This document shows positions 22,568 to 34,100 of a DNA stretch of 64,000 nt, piece by piece (within the stretch, counting starts at the first letter, position 1; every line of letters begins with the position of its first letter). The stretch is from Cristatella mucedo (Eukaryota > Bryozoa > Phylactolaemata > Cristatellidae), in the NCBI GenBank assembly GCA_009760855.2, contig WPIO01000021.1:3818501-3882500 (forward strand), written 5' to 3'. A program made the position numbers and the translations under genes. The notes under the pieces were generated by a model, which made no database searches, was not told the DNA's origin, and worked only from the letters and a program-made list of their open reading frames with translations.

Positions 22568-22932
22568 TGTAGATTAAACAGTGCTCTTCCAACTGAGTAC
22601 GTACGAGAGCGCAGGCAGAACACCGTAGCTGCTTCGCAGGAGCGTATATTCGCGCGTGCTCCTGCAACGCTCCCCCAGACACAACTCCCTCTGCCGGGTT
22701 GGTGTTCCCTCCTCCCCCACTCTCTCCCAGCCGAAACTCGTCCCGTGAGTTGGCGGAGGACAAAGCCGACCAGGTGGATAAACCACAGCCGTCAGACCGC
22801 AGCCGTACACTGGCCTGTCTCTAGGCCACAGCCACCAGCTGTTAGACCCTGGGGTGGTTTAGGGGACTCCCGGTCTGCTTGCACTTGTAGTGTGTCGGCA
22901 AGCCCAGCGATCACAGAGAACCACAAACTGCA
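22568..22932 (-). repeat. 5' LTR of the gag-only element
   Basis: Partner of the repeat at 20680; 14 bp longer, differing mainly at 22625-22655. Directly inside it the primer-binding site would start at 22567, but no tRNA match was recognised by eye. Confidence 0.85.
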
Positions 22933-23189
22933 TACATTACCTATCAGTTGAAAAGGAGTCTGGTTGTTACTACTGATGACAGTATCTGAGTTAGACCAAC
23001 CCTGCGGTTCATTACGGCACTGAGCATATCCGTCTGTGTTGCTTGGTTAGTGACGGTTAGCTCGGTGCAGCTGTTTACTGACCTGTACACATTCGACAGA
23101 CAGGTCTTGGACATGACTCAGACCTACAGACGCTTGGCTAGAGCTCAAGCCAGCTCAGCTCCACGACCCGATTGCCTCTCATTTAACGC

Positions 23190-23385
23190 TATAATAATAG
23201 TAATGATGATGATGCACTTGATAAAGCGCCCTCAGAGAACTCAATCTCTTTGTAGGCGCTTTACATCTGCTGCAAAGGGAAACGCAATTGAATGGTGAGT
23301 AATATCATGCTTGATAAACAACATGAATAACATGGTTAGGGGTGACGTGCACAGGGTCAGCATGCAAATGTGGTTAGTGGCACTC
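23190..23385 (-). mobile_element. LINE-A 3' tail fragment
   Basis: Reversed tail CCTCAGAGAACTCAATCTCT, then GGTTAGGGGTGACGTGCACA, as in other LINE-A copies. Confidence 0.85.
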
Positions 23386-23474
23386 GTCGGCAGAAAGGAG
23401 CTGCTGCTGCCTGGCTTAGAACGCAGCGATTAGGTACGGCTGCGTTAAGGGAGCAGTGTTCGTGGCTCCTTCGC

Positions 23475-23572
23475 TATAGGAGATAAGGTATTCGTAATAG
23501 GAGATCAGATATTCGTAATAGATCAAATCTTCGTTATAGAGATCAGATCTTCGTTGTTGGAGATCAAAAGCC
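23475..23572. repeat. degenerate short tandem repeat (~22 bp)
   Basis: Four to five units of the type GGAGATCAGATATTCGTAATA with substitutions. Confidence 0.7.
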
Positions 23573-24184
23573 TGCTTTTGGAAATCTACCACCCTTAGGT
23601 TAAAATAGCTGCAGAGATGAAAGGCTAGGGTGAGCTGGAAGAACAAGATTTTATGGCCGTGCAGATTACAACGCCAGATTGTCTCGCGGAAACGAAGCAC
23701 TTGCCTCGGGTGAGAGCAGTCTAGTGATGGTGCCGGGTTTTAACGACAGCCCTAAAGGAATAAAAAATTTAAGAGTTGGACAACGAATTGAGAAATTGTA
23801 TTAATGCGTAGGCTTACGTGTTTCTATCAACTGACTTTTAATTACGTAACCCGGTTTTGGGAATCAGTCTTAACAGGGGGCACTACTGAGGAGGTGGCCT
23901 TACTAGTAGATGATCAGTAGAGGCAGAGGAAGGACATGTGCGTGGGTTGGTACATTTACTGCAAGCTATTGAAAATAAGCAAGATTCTCCAATCGGATCG
24001 GCCGAGGCAATACAACATTGCAAGAGCATCTCCACATGTTTAGGCATTTACGAGTACTCATATTATGTTCAATGGTAAGCGACTCAATGTAACTTCTGGC
24101 ATGCATTGAAGGAAACTACTAGAGTAAAAACTGCACTTATCTTGAGTGCACGGCACCAACATGTTCTGAGAATTGTTCGGCAAT

Positions 24185-24545
24185 ATTAACAATAAAAGTA
24201 TCTTTGTAGCACCCTAAGAGAACTAAATCTCTTTCTAGGCACTATACGTATACTGGAAGGATGTCCACAAAGCATGTCAGCAGAATAGTAAACATGCACG
24301 ATTTCGGCACGAATAAGCACAATTAAGACAATTCATGAGAACAAAATAAATGCTCCGAGAAATGAGTGTGTTTTTGATTGCTTTTTAGATATCATCAAGT
24401 CTAAGGATATCGTGGTATCAATCGGTAGCAGGTACCATGCTCTGGAAGCATTCGAGTACTTTTTTTTTGCAGACGTTAGAAAGCTGAAAGGTATAATGAC
24501 TGTGGAGCAGGTGTTGTCATCTAGCAGGCGTTGAACAGGATATCG
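24185..24545 (-). mobile_element. decayed LINE-A fragment
   Basis: Reversed tail AGAGAACTAAATCTCTTTCT and distant likeness to the CATTTAGTGGGTCC region (ACAAAATAAATGCTCCG). Limits approximate. Confidence 0.6.
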
Positions 24546-24549
24546 AATT

Positions 24550-25100
24550 CTTACTTTGGCTCAGATGCAGGTGACCAAGCGCTTTTCCAAAGACAGAGCA
24601 CTAGCGAGCTTCATCTGCCACACAGCCTTCTTGCCCTGGGTCTTCCAATTCCATCCGACGTCGGACATTCTATCAGCCAACGTAGACACTTTCCTTTCAG
24701 CCTCTCACTCCCTTTCACAGCGTGGAACGTCAATAGACGAAGTTCGATGCGATCGTTTGCCTCCATTTGCACTGGCAGGCGAAGACATCGAGCTTCTTGC
24801 TCCCACCCACCCAGAGGTCACAGTGGCAACATCCACAAACAAAGCAGCAAGGAAAGGGTATCCACAAATAGCCCGCCGACGAGCAAGGCCCAAAGGTGGC
24901 CACGTTGCCGACACTAAGGCGACGACGGAAGTTCGGCTGCAACCTCCTCCGTCACAGAGAGCTCAAGAAAACAAAATCCCTTTCTTTTCACGCGTCATAT
25001 TCAGCGCGTGGTCATTTTCACAAGACGACGTTGTTATCTGCTAAAGGAAAGCAACAAAGTGCCGACATTTTATATCAGAGCAAAAGCAACAAGCACGAGT
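24550..25100. other. intergenic sequence, no recognised gene
   Basis: Open in more than one frame on both strands but with no motif, splice pattern or homology that I recognise. Confidence 0.25.
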
Positions 25101-25109
25101 GAATACCGC

Positions 25110-25115
25110 TTTATT
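25110..25115 (-). terminator. candidate poly(A) signal of CLEC16A
   Basis: AATAAA on the minus strand about 650 nt after the exon 24 stop codon. No near-perfect alternative was noticed closer to the 30088 stop. It is a plain hexamer match, so the support is modest. Confidence 0.35.
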
Positions 25116-25766
25116 TCGAATCACATTATGCAAAGGCAAAAGCTCAAAAAAGGAGGACAGGCTTATGGCGCGAACAATGCAGGGGGCATGAAGTCAAAAC
25201 TTAACATTTTGCTACTGCTTGAAACTGACTTCGCGAAGAGGCAGCGTCCAAACGTAATCCCCCCCCCCCCAAAAAAATAGGCATTGTGCATCGAAGAAGA
25301 AGCTGCAGCTCACCACTTATGGGATAATTACGGATAATTACGTCTGGCATAACCACCTAGCGGTTCGTGGTTGCAGCACTATCAATGGTTGCAGAGCTAT
25401 CACCGTATCGATGAATACAAAGGAGTACGTGCCACGAGGCCAGTCAAGCAGAATGTGCACTGCACAAAGCTCTGACAATGTTCTAAAACGAACAGCGTGG
25501 GCAGTAGTATCACATGTACACACAAGAGAGTGGCACCAGTTCCGGATCCTTCTGCCAGGTAGTTTGATCCACACGAACAGGCCTGTTCGGCTCTGGTGCT
25601 TGCACGCTCGGCGTGCCGAAGAGACGGGCTCTCGCTGACAGACGGAGCGACGAGCCAGGCTCGGGGAGTCAAAATTAACCACGGCGTTGCACGGCAAGCA
25701 TGCCTGTCTGTCTCCAGCTGGTGCGAGAGAACTTCAAACGGAGGTAGCCTGCATCCAAGGTCGAGG

Positions 25767-26041
25767 TCAAACGTCGAGTATTTCGTCTTTGTGAAGCCGC
25801 TGTCCAAACAGTGTAGCAGCACCACGTGCGGGTGCTGCAGCTGCGGCCGACGACGATGGCGCCGGTGGACCGCACAGGCTTTCGCCAACCAGCGACGACT
25901 CGCTCGGAGGAACAGGATGAGGAGAAGGTTCATCGGGAGAGCGGTCATCTGCTACAAGTGAACCAGGGCTCAGAGCTGCTCGGGCTCCGAGCGACACTGC
26001 GCTCGAGGCGACTGCCGCCAAGTGCCCGTGTGCTTGGCTGG
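25767..26041 (-). CDS. CLEC16A: CLEC16A candidate terminal exon 24
   Basis: Open frame of 90 codons, Ala/Ser/Pro-rich, ending HKDEILDV and a TGA. The acceptor acacag at 26043-26042 directly abuts the (TA)n tract; a second acceptor 30 nt further in (exon start 26011) keeps the same phase. Both accept the single base left by exon 23. It is inferred from phase and composition, with no strong homology. Confidence 0.5.
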
Positions 26042-26135
<94 letters not shown>

Positions 26136-26155
26136 TATACATAAATGAATATATT

Positions 26156-26228
<73 letters not shown>

Positions 26229-29200
26229 GAATTATATATATATAATTCATTTATATAGCACCCCAAGAGAACTTAATCTCTATTCAGGCGCTTCACATAT
26301 GCCTCGGGGCTCGAGCCCACGACCTCAGTCAGACCTTGGTCGAGGCGAGCACCTTAACCACTAGACTAAACCAGCTCGTGCTCTACTACGACATGCTTTG
26401 CTTGCACTTGTACCATACTGCAAGGAGTTTTGCTATTCATGTCACCAAACGTCCTTGAACTTGTTATATTCCCCAATCACGGACATGTATAGCAAATGTT
26501 ATCCAACCGAATCAGAAATGGACATACTGCAGTGATGTACAAGCAGAGCTTAACTCAGATTTGAAATGTCACGTTGATCCATCGGGAATTGACCGAGCTA
26601 TGGAATTTACAAGGCACAAAGCTAAACTGCAAATGAAGCTGCTTAAAAGTCACAACTATGTACCTCAACAAGTGCAAAACTGTATCTCGATCCGCCAAGG
26701 TTAAACAAGTTAGGACACAAGTTGCATATGATGCAGAGATAGGAGAATCAGTTCTTTGTGGATGTAATGTTTCCGGTTTACTTTCAGGCTATTTATGGTT
26801 TGCCTAAACATTTTTTTAATGCTTTCCTTTTATATGGAAATCTTCGAAACTTCAGTTTTCCATTTCTAACATGTTTGTGTTTTGAAGGGTACCCTATACA
26901 ATTATATTTTTAGAAAAATCTCAGTATTCTGTCGACTTTTAACCATAAAGGTCCCCGCGAAGTCTAGCAAATAACCTCAGCAGTTCACAATGGAACACCT
27001 TAACAATATGCTATACTTTGTCGAATTGAACTCAGTATGTCTTTTAAGCTCCAAAACCTCAAGTTGAACCTAAGAGTTCACCAGCATAGACCACAGTACA
27101 CGTGTGGCCATGGCCATGGGTGTGTGCTCACGGTTACTCGTGCACCTCTAAATCTGTGGATTCGTCGGATTCTTGCATTGCTAATGGTAACAAGGCCCAG
27201 TTTCCAAACAAGTAGCAACGAATGGCTACTTGTGAAACGACCACTAAAGGAAAATGAGCTGCTTTTTCCTTGGAATGCCGTGGAAATACTATAGTCACAA
27301 ATACTATTGAAGACAAGCTCAGAACGAGTGGGTTACACACGTATGCAAATGACAGTACGCCAGCTCTATAAAAGACACTGTCCTCACTGCTTGGTGCTCT
27401 TGAAGTCCAGTGTCTCCCGTCGGCTACAGAAAGCAGCAGCCCACATTTCACTTTAAGCACACGCGATCTTGATATGGCATTAATTTTAAAATACAGAGTG
27501 ACCAGTGCAGGCGCAAGCGGATGGCGCCAGCCGTTGGACTGACCGCCGACAGAGAGCTTTGCCTGGAGGGCATATGTTCACGATTATGGAAAATAAAGCT
27601 CCAAAACATTTGATGATGTATACAGCAAAATGTATCTAGCCGAAATAAGAAACTTGCATTGCCCCATTTGAAACAAGCAGAGATGAACTCGCATTTCAAA
27701 CCTCATTCCGATATGTGAAATATTAACAGTTTTGTGGAATTTACAAGGCATCAAACGACCCCGGAGATGAAGCTGTATAAAAGTCACAAGAATGCACCCC
27801 AACAAGCTTCAAGCATGTACGGTGCAATCTACCAAGGTTCGACAAGTTGGAATACAAGTCGCATGTTATGCAAATCGGTAATTTTTTTATTTGTAGATGT
27901 GTTGCTTCTGGTTTATATCCGGGTAAGACGTTTGAATAACTATTTTTTCTTTCATGCGGAAGTCGTCAGAACTTACGATCCCAGTTCTAACATATTTGTC
28001 TTTCGAAAGGTACAGACCGACCGGACGGGTTGTGGTAGCCGACTAGCTTGGGGTAGCCGAGTGTGTTGGGCGGCTGGGATGCCCGACATGCTCATTCAGC
28101 CTTCCTATGATGAGCCGCCCCTGGTAAGGTCAAAAAAATATAGTACCAGCCTTGACTCATCCTGGCTATGCCCGTGGCTGCTGCAAGCTGTGCGACCATT
28201 ACCTGAGGCATCAACGGTTAGAAGGGCCATGTCATCAGCAGCAACATCTACACCTGCAAATAGCCAATCAATCAGAACTACCGTGCAGCCAGTGGCAGTG
28301 GATTCCCACCGATATACAGACAATAATTCAGACAGTAATATATGCCAATGCAAGCCTAGTCGTCCACCAAGAGCATATGCATTTATATGCTAAATGCATT
28401 TAAAGAGACATATAACTCACACTTGCCCACTGAGCATGCCTGCTAAAGAAAGGATTGCTTCAATCGTTCGAGGATCTCAACTAGAGAAAGGCAGCTATCA
28501 GGAAAAGTTCTGGCCATCGATAGCAACGGCTAAAATACAGCCATTTTTTCTATGAGAGGCGTAAAGTCGAGTTAAGGATAAAAAATAATTAATCAGTATC
28601 AGCAGCATAAAAACACTATATTGATCTGATCGCAGGACACAATCGGTGGGATGGTGACCTAGTTAGTCACTTCTTCGGTGGCAAGATGCAGTTAATTTCT
28701 GATTTCTGTGAAAATATTTCTTTTATAGCTGACATGCATTATTTTAGCTATCCACTTATATCTGCTGCTTTCAGCTCTTCTTCATGAGTCGGTGGTTTCT
28801 ATTAACACAGTTTTCTTAAGTCCACAGCAATACAGCACAAATTGCTATCAGAGTGAGCCGAGAGAGATGGCAACAGGCATTTGAGCGACTGTCCCAAAAG
28901 GGTCATTCTGGGTTTGAAGCTATGCAGCACAAATCCTTAAATAAAGTTATAAATTGTACAACCTTGCTGGTTTTGCCTTGGGTTTTTTAAACTCAAAATC
29001 ATATATGTTGACAGGCCAACTAAAGTTTAGCCAGCTCTTACATATACACATGTAAATAATAAATACAAATACATATAAGGTAATATAAGTGGACAGAGTA
29101 CACACAACACACACAGTCAACACACACACACACACACACTCGTGTGTGTGTTGTGTGTAGGTGTGCGTCTTGCTGAATAGCAAACGATTTCCGAGAACAC

Positions 29201-29475
29201 TTGTACTAAACAGTACTTGACAACGCTGTATATTTAACTGCCGTGGAGACGTTCTCTCATTGTAACTGTCTGTCGTCAGTGACTCAGGAATGCTGTGCTC
29301 CGATTGGCTAACGTATTGGCTTGCACCTAGCAGCAGGAACGCTACTCTCTAATTCGCTAGCTAGGGTCGGGGGGGGAGCCCAGTGCCAGCACGACAACAG
29401 TTAGGTGGCGGCGCTGCCATAAGATGGGGTATACCCTCTCACATAATAATCTCTGTATTTCTATATAACGATCTC

Positions 29476-29534
<59 letters not shown>

Positions 29535-29734
29535 ATCTGCATTCTTAGAGAAAAACCGAAAAATCGAAAGAAAAAAGGGTTGTGAGAGAGAGAGAGAGAA
29601 ATAGGAGAGACAAATGAGATATGTATAGGTACAGCTAGCAAGAAAGCGAAAGAGAAAAAGAGATAGCGACTTAGAAAAAATACAGAGCGAGAAAGAGCGA
29701 CATACGCAGAGAGAGAGAGAGAGAGGGGGGGAGG

Positions 29735-29784
<50 letters not shown>

Positions 29785-31133
29785 GAGAGAGAGGGAGGGA
29801 GGGAGGAAAGGAGGGAAGGAAGGAGAGAGGGAGGGAGGGAGGGAGAGAGGGAGGGAGAGAGAGACAGCGACATCGAAACTGCAACATCGAAACAGACAGG
29901 GCAAATAGCAATTTTTACAAAAATAAAACAAGAGTGAATGTCCTACAAACAGAGAAAGCCAGAGGGATGCTAAAAGGACAACGGGTACGTGCTTTTGCCG
30001 CCGATGGTGATGCTGGGCAGAAAGAGCAATGAGCCAGAAGCATGCAATACGCCACTGCACGTGAGGGCATTGGGAAGAGAGGGCAGCCTAGCGGCCATAT
30101 GGCAACAAGTCAGTGCGGCTGCAGTGCAACACACCTTGCTCGATACCATCTAGACTGTCCCCTGCCAGGTTGCCGCCGACATACTGCATGGGCAAGCCGA
30201 GCCTAGCTGCAGCCGATATGGATGCCGACGCGGGTGCCTCGTTGCTGCTGCCGACTATGGAAGCACTGTCAGCTGCATCCTGCTTCTGTGGGGTGGAGCT
30301 GGCCGTGGCATCGCCCGAGCGCGACAGGTCCGCTGCGCCCGAGCTCTTGTGGCTGCCATGTCCACTGGTGGGCGTGCTTTCACGAAACCCCGCCGCCGGC
30401 GATGCTGAGGACTGGCCCTTGGCACTGCCCTCGCTCAGGACAACCACGCGGGCTGGCGAATGAGATGGTGACATCCGAGCGACAGCGCGACCTAGGAAGA
30501 ACAGCGTCGAGGCATGAGGCTTTGCACAGTTCCCACATACGGCAATGGTAGAAACAGCGATTTGCCTGCCAAAAGACGTCGACGAGCCTTCACAGCTAGT
30601 CTAGCACATGGACTGTTAGCTTTGCCTTCGAGTCTAGGGAAGCGAGCCACACTTCCTTTTCGCTAAAAGATCTGATTACTAGCTACACTGCCAGAACTTT
30701 CATTTTGACCAACAACTCCATTGCCCGTAAGCTCCTGCATATATACCTAGCTGAATCGCTACGATATGTAACTCTATGAGGGTTCAAGACAGTTGACTCA
30801 ATTATAAATTCTAACACAACGATAACACCTTTTTTCTTCTTCTGCCGAACCTACTCACTTCGATTCCTCTCCTGCCGTCTTCAGCAGCTCTTCTCTTGGC
30901 TGCATGCTTACCCAACTGTCTCCTCTCGATTCAGGCTTGTTTCACACGGGTTTCTGTTTCGCGAGATAACAGCTATTTATTGCCACCCGAATTCCACTCG
31001 AGCTTTGAGGGCACCAGGGAAAAAACTACGGTGTAACAACCACCGAGCGATTAGGCTTTTGTGGAGTGACATAAGGACAGTGGCGAGTGTGCACACCCAT
31101 TCACTCATACATTACATACATATTTAGTGTATA

Positions 31134-31164
<31 letters not shown>

Positions 31165-34100
31165 CTCGTGCGTGTGTGTGCGCGCACACTCAATGTACAT
31201 ACATGCATTTACATCCACCAAACTATCATACAAAGGTTGTCAATTCAAAGTATAAACCTAGCCAATGATGCAATAAACGAAAATTCTACACGATTGTACA
31301 AGTGGATAAGCTCGGGTAATCGTGATAAAATTCGGCACTCTTACCAGGCAAAGGCCGAGATGTGGCTGGTCCTACAAGGAAAGAGCTGGAAGGCGATTGA
31401 AACATGGCATTAACGGTCTCAGTCGGTATATCCAGCATCTGTCCAATTATCTGCATCTTGCGCTACAACAAGGCGAGCAAGGACACCGCTAAGGTAGTAA
31501 CAGGAGAGCAGCATGGGTTGTACAGTGGTGGCAGCTTCCCTGCCTAGGCTTTGCACGCCTAGCTCTTGCCAGCTCGTAAAAGCTCATCAAAAGCTTCCAA
31601 GCAATCTTACAACTATGAAAACTCGGGGTTACAGTGCACGAAAACGTCCGAGCCAAGTGCCAGCTAACGTCATTCGACTTAACACGGAGCCACGATACGC
31701 CTGTACACGTATATACAAGTGCAGATGCGTACACGGTCGAATGTCGAAGCATATGGGGAAGATGGCGCAAAAAAGGACCAACGAACGTCCATGTACCCTG
31801 CGATGCAGCATATGGCCTGCCAAAATATAGGAAGGGTTATAAGCGGCGGCAGCAGCAGCAGCAGACGACGCAGCTCTGCGACGGAAGAGCCTCGAAGAAA
31901 GTTGTCGCTCACCTGCCGGGCCCTCAAACGGCCTTTGGTCAATCGCTGCTTGGCAGCCATGCAGCGAATGTGGTCGTCAAAAGTAAAGCGAGCAGCGAGC
32001 AGAGGCGCAGCCTTAGATGAAGCCACGGAGGCACTGAAGATCTTGTGCACCGTCACGTGCAGCGACCGACTGTCGTCTTTGTCGCCGGTGACTTCGACGT
32101 CCTGTGCACAGCCAATAGGAGGAGGGTAAAGTCGCGAAGCAAGCTAACACAAGCCGACGGCCACACGCACGCTGTGACAGCAGAGTCAATGGTGGCGATA
32201 GAGCATTTTGTGCTTGCAAGGGCACTTCACTTCAGAACCGAATGCAAGAGACCAAGAGCACACACAGGCTTCCGATGTATCTACATGATCTCAGTCATAG
32301 GCAACGTATCTCTCCCCAAATGCACAGACTTCGGCTGCAAAAAACGCCACGCGTGGAACATATCTACAGAACAGACCCTTGGGACCCTGTTTCTTGGTAT
32401 TCCAAAGACGTATACGACTTCTCAAGGTCGACTAACGACACTAATCGATACTAATGCCCATTCAACGCAGGAACACGACATCCATGCAGACCGATTGCCG
32501 ACTGGCTCTCAGCTACAAAAGTGAATCTACGGCAACATTAGGAGCCCGGCTATGCTTCGAATGCTTAAAAGAAGGAGGTGGAGCAAAGCTCTGTCGGGCC
32601 AGCCAATACCGACCACAACGTCACGTGAGCTTTGCTCGGAACCCAGCTGGCATGCCAGCCGGAGGAGAAAAGAGGTCGGTCGTACCCAGCTATGGCTCGT
32701 CAACCCTGCGGACCTGCCCCCCCCCCCGATGGACAAGAAGAAGTGCCGCGATCTGTAAAATTCTTGCAGTTTCCCATTCGGTAAGCTAAGTGAGGGCGAA
32801 AAACCGCAACGGCCCAGGAAGGAACAAATTCAAGCTGCTAATACGTCACAGTGCAACGCCCCACCTGCTTACCTGTAACAGCCCGGAGAAGCGAACCACG
32901 CCCCATCCTAAGCGGCTCATGTCAGGCTCGACGAGAATCAGCTGGTTGAGGTCAATGACGAGGAACCTTCGCTCCCGCTTGCTATTGATTTTACGAAAAC
33001 AAAACAGAGCAAATTAAGCTGCTTAAGGTCACCAGCTTGCTGCAGCAGCTGGCCGTTCAAGGATGAGACAAGGGTATCAATCAACAGCGACGAATCAACA
33101 AATTCTTTTTGCAAGAGCAGCAAGAGGCATCGCTGCCTGTGCAGGTTCGTGCGACAGCAGGCGGCAGGCAAGAGACGACTGGTATCAACAAAGCGCCCCC
33201 ACCTGCCGCGCGCGTCACCTACAGAATGTGCGCGGCGGCAACGGCGGAGGCGTCAAGCCGAGCCAAGGCAGCTTCAGGCTTGGCTTAGCTTCAGCCCGCA
33301 CCCAAGGACATAGAGCGGTCTGCGACGCCTCCAGAGCGAGCCAGCCTCCCAGCCTTCATGGGCCGGCAAGAGGCTGTGCAATCACGTCACGTCTCGAGGC
33401 GCTTTGCAACAGCTCATAGCGAAAAGAACAAAGTGAATGCAGATAGGTCCGGTGCCGCCCTGCCTGATGCCCGTAGCCACCGTTTTTGGGTGTAAGTAAG
33501 CAGAGGTGCATCTGGCAGCTGCTGGCAATAGCGAGGCGGTGCAAACAAGCAAACGGCCACGGCAGAAAAGCCATATCACCTGACAACTCGCTGCTTACCT
33601 GTCTTGTATCACGGAGCACCCAATGAGGTCGCTGTTGTCTACAAATTTTGATTCACTGAACAGCGCGTACTGACAATAGGGTTCGCAAGTGCCATCGAGC
33701 CACCTATTCAGGCAGCTGCAGGCAGCGGACAGCTACACTAAAAAATGCAGGAGTTACTGGGCAAAAGAATGGTAGGGCTTCATCACACCATCAAATCCTC
33801 ACCGGACCTGCATGGTGATTGCTACTTGCATGCCACGCCGGCCCACCGACTGATCAGAACCCCCTGGCATTACAAAATGTTTAAATTGTGACACTGGCAC
33901 AGTGCGTCCGACTGCAGCCGTCACTCTAGGCACCAACAAAACTGCCACTTCGAGCACACTTCCTTAATAAAAAGCAGCTTGAGGATGCAATGAAATTACG
34001 CACTCGCGCAAGGAAGAGTGACTTACTAAGATCGAGGGCCTCGCCCGATTTGACGCAATCATCGTTCTTAGCTAGCGGCAGCCACGTTTCTGAGCCATTG

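Larger units (their letters stand above)
20680..22932 (-). mobile_element. complete non-autonomous LTR retrotransposon (gag-only)
   Basis: Two ~350-bp direct repeats (20680-21030 and 22568-22932) with TG...CA ends enclose about 1.5 kb. A 5-bp duplication, TACAT, flanks the element at 20675-20679 and 22933-22937. Read on the minus strand, a polypurine tract (AAGGGGGGA, 21031-21039) abuts the downstream LTR, which sets the orientation. The interior holds one gag-like frame and a Glu/Ala/Leu repeat region, and no protease, RT, RNase H or integrase. It was therefore mobilised by enzymes from another element. It resembles gag-containing terminal-repeat elements described in plants. LTR differences, including a short insertion in the 22.6-kb copy, indicate that it is not very recent. 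Confidence 0.85.

Noticed and set aside
24531-25697. Overlapping frames of 120-180 codons on both strands
   Set aside because: No family resemblance or splice pattern; part may be 3' UTR of CLEC16A.
27734-28393. 219-codon plus-strand frame
   Set aside because: It runs through the dispersed repeat copy and into unrelated sequence; codon usage and content give no support.
29357-30060. Ser/Leu/Pro-rich frames of 130-180 codons
   Set aside because: Translations of the (GA)n/(GGGA)n tract and the (GT)n microsatellite.
30113-30551. Plus-strand frames opposite CLEC16A exon 22
   Set aside because: Shadow frames of the minus-strand exon, which has homology and splice signals.
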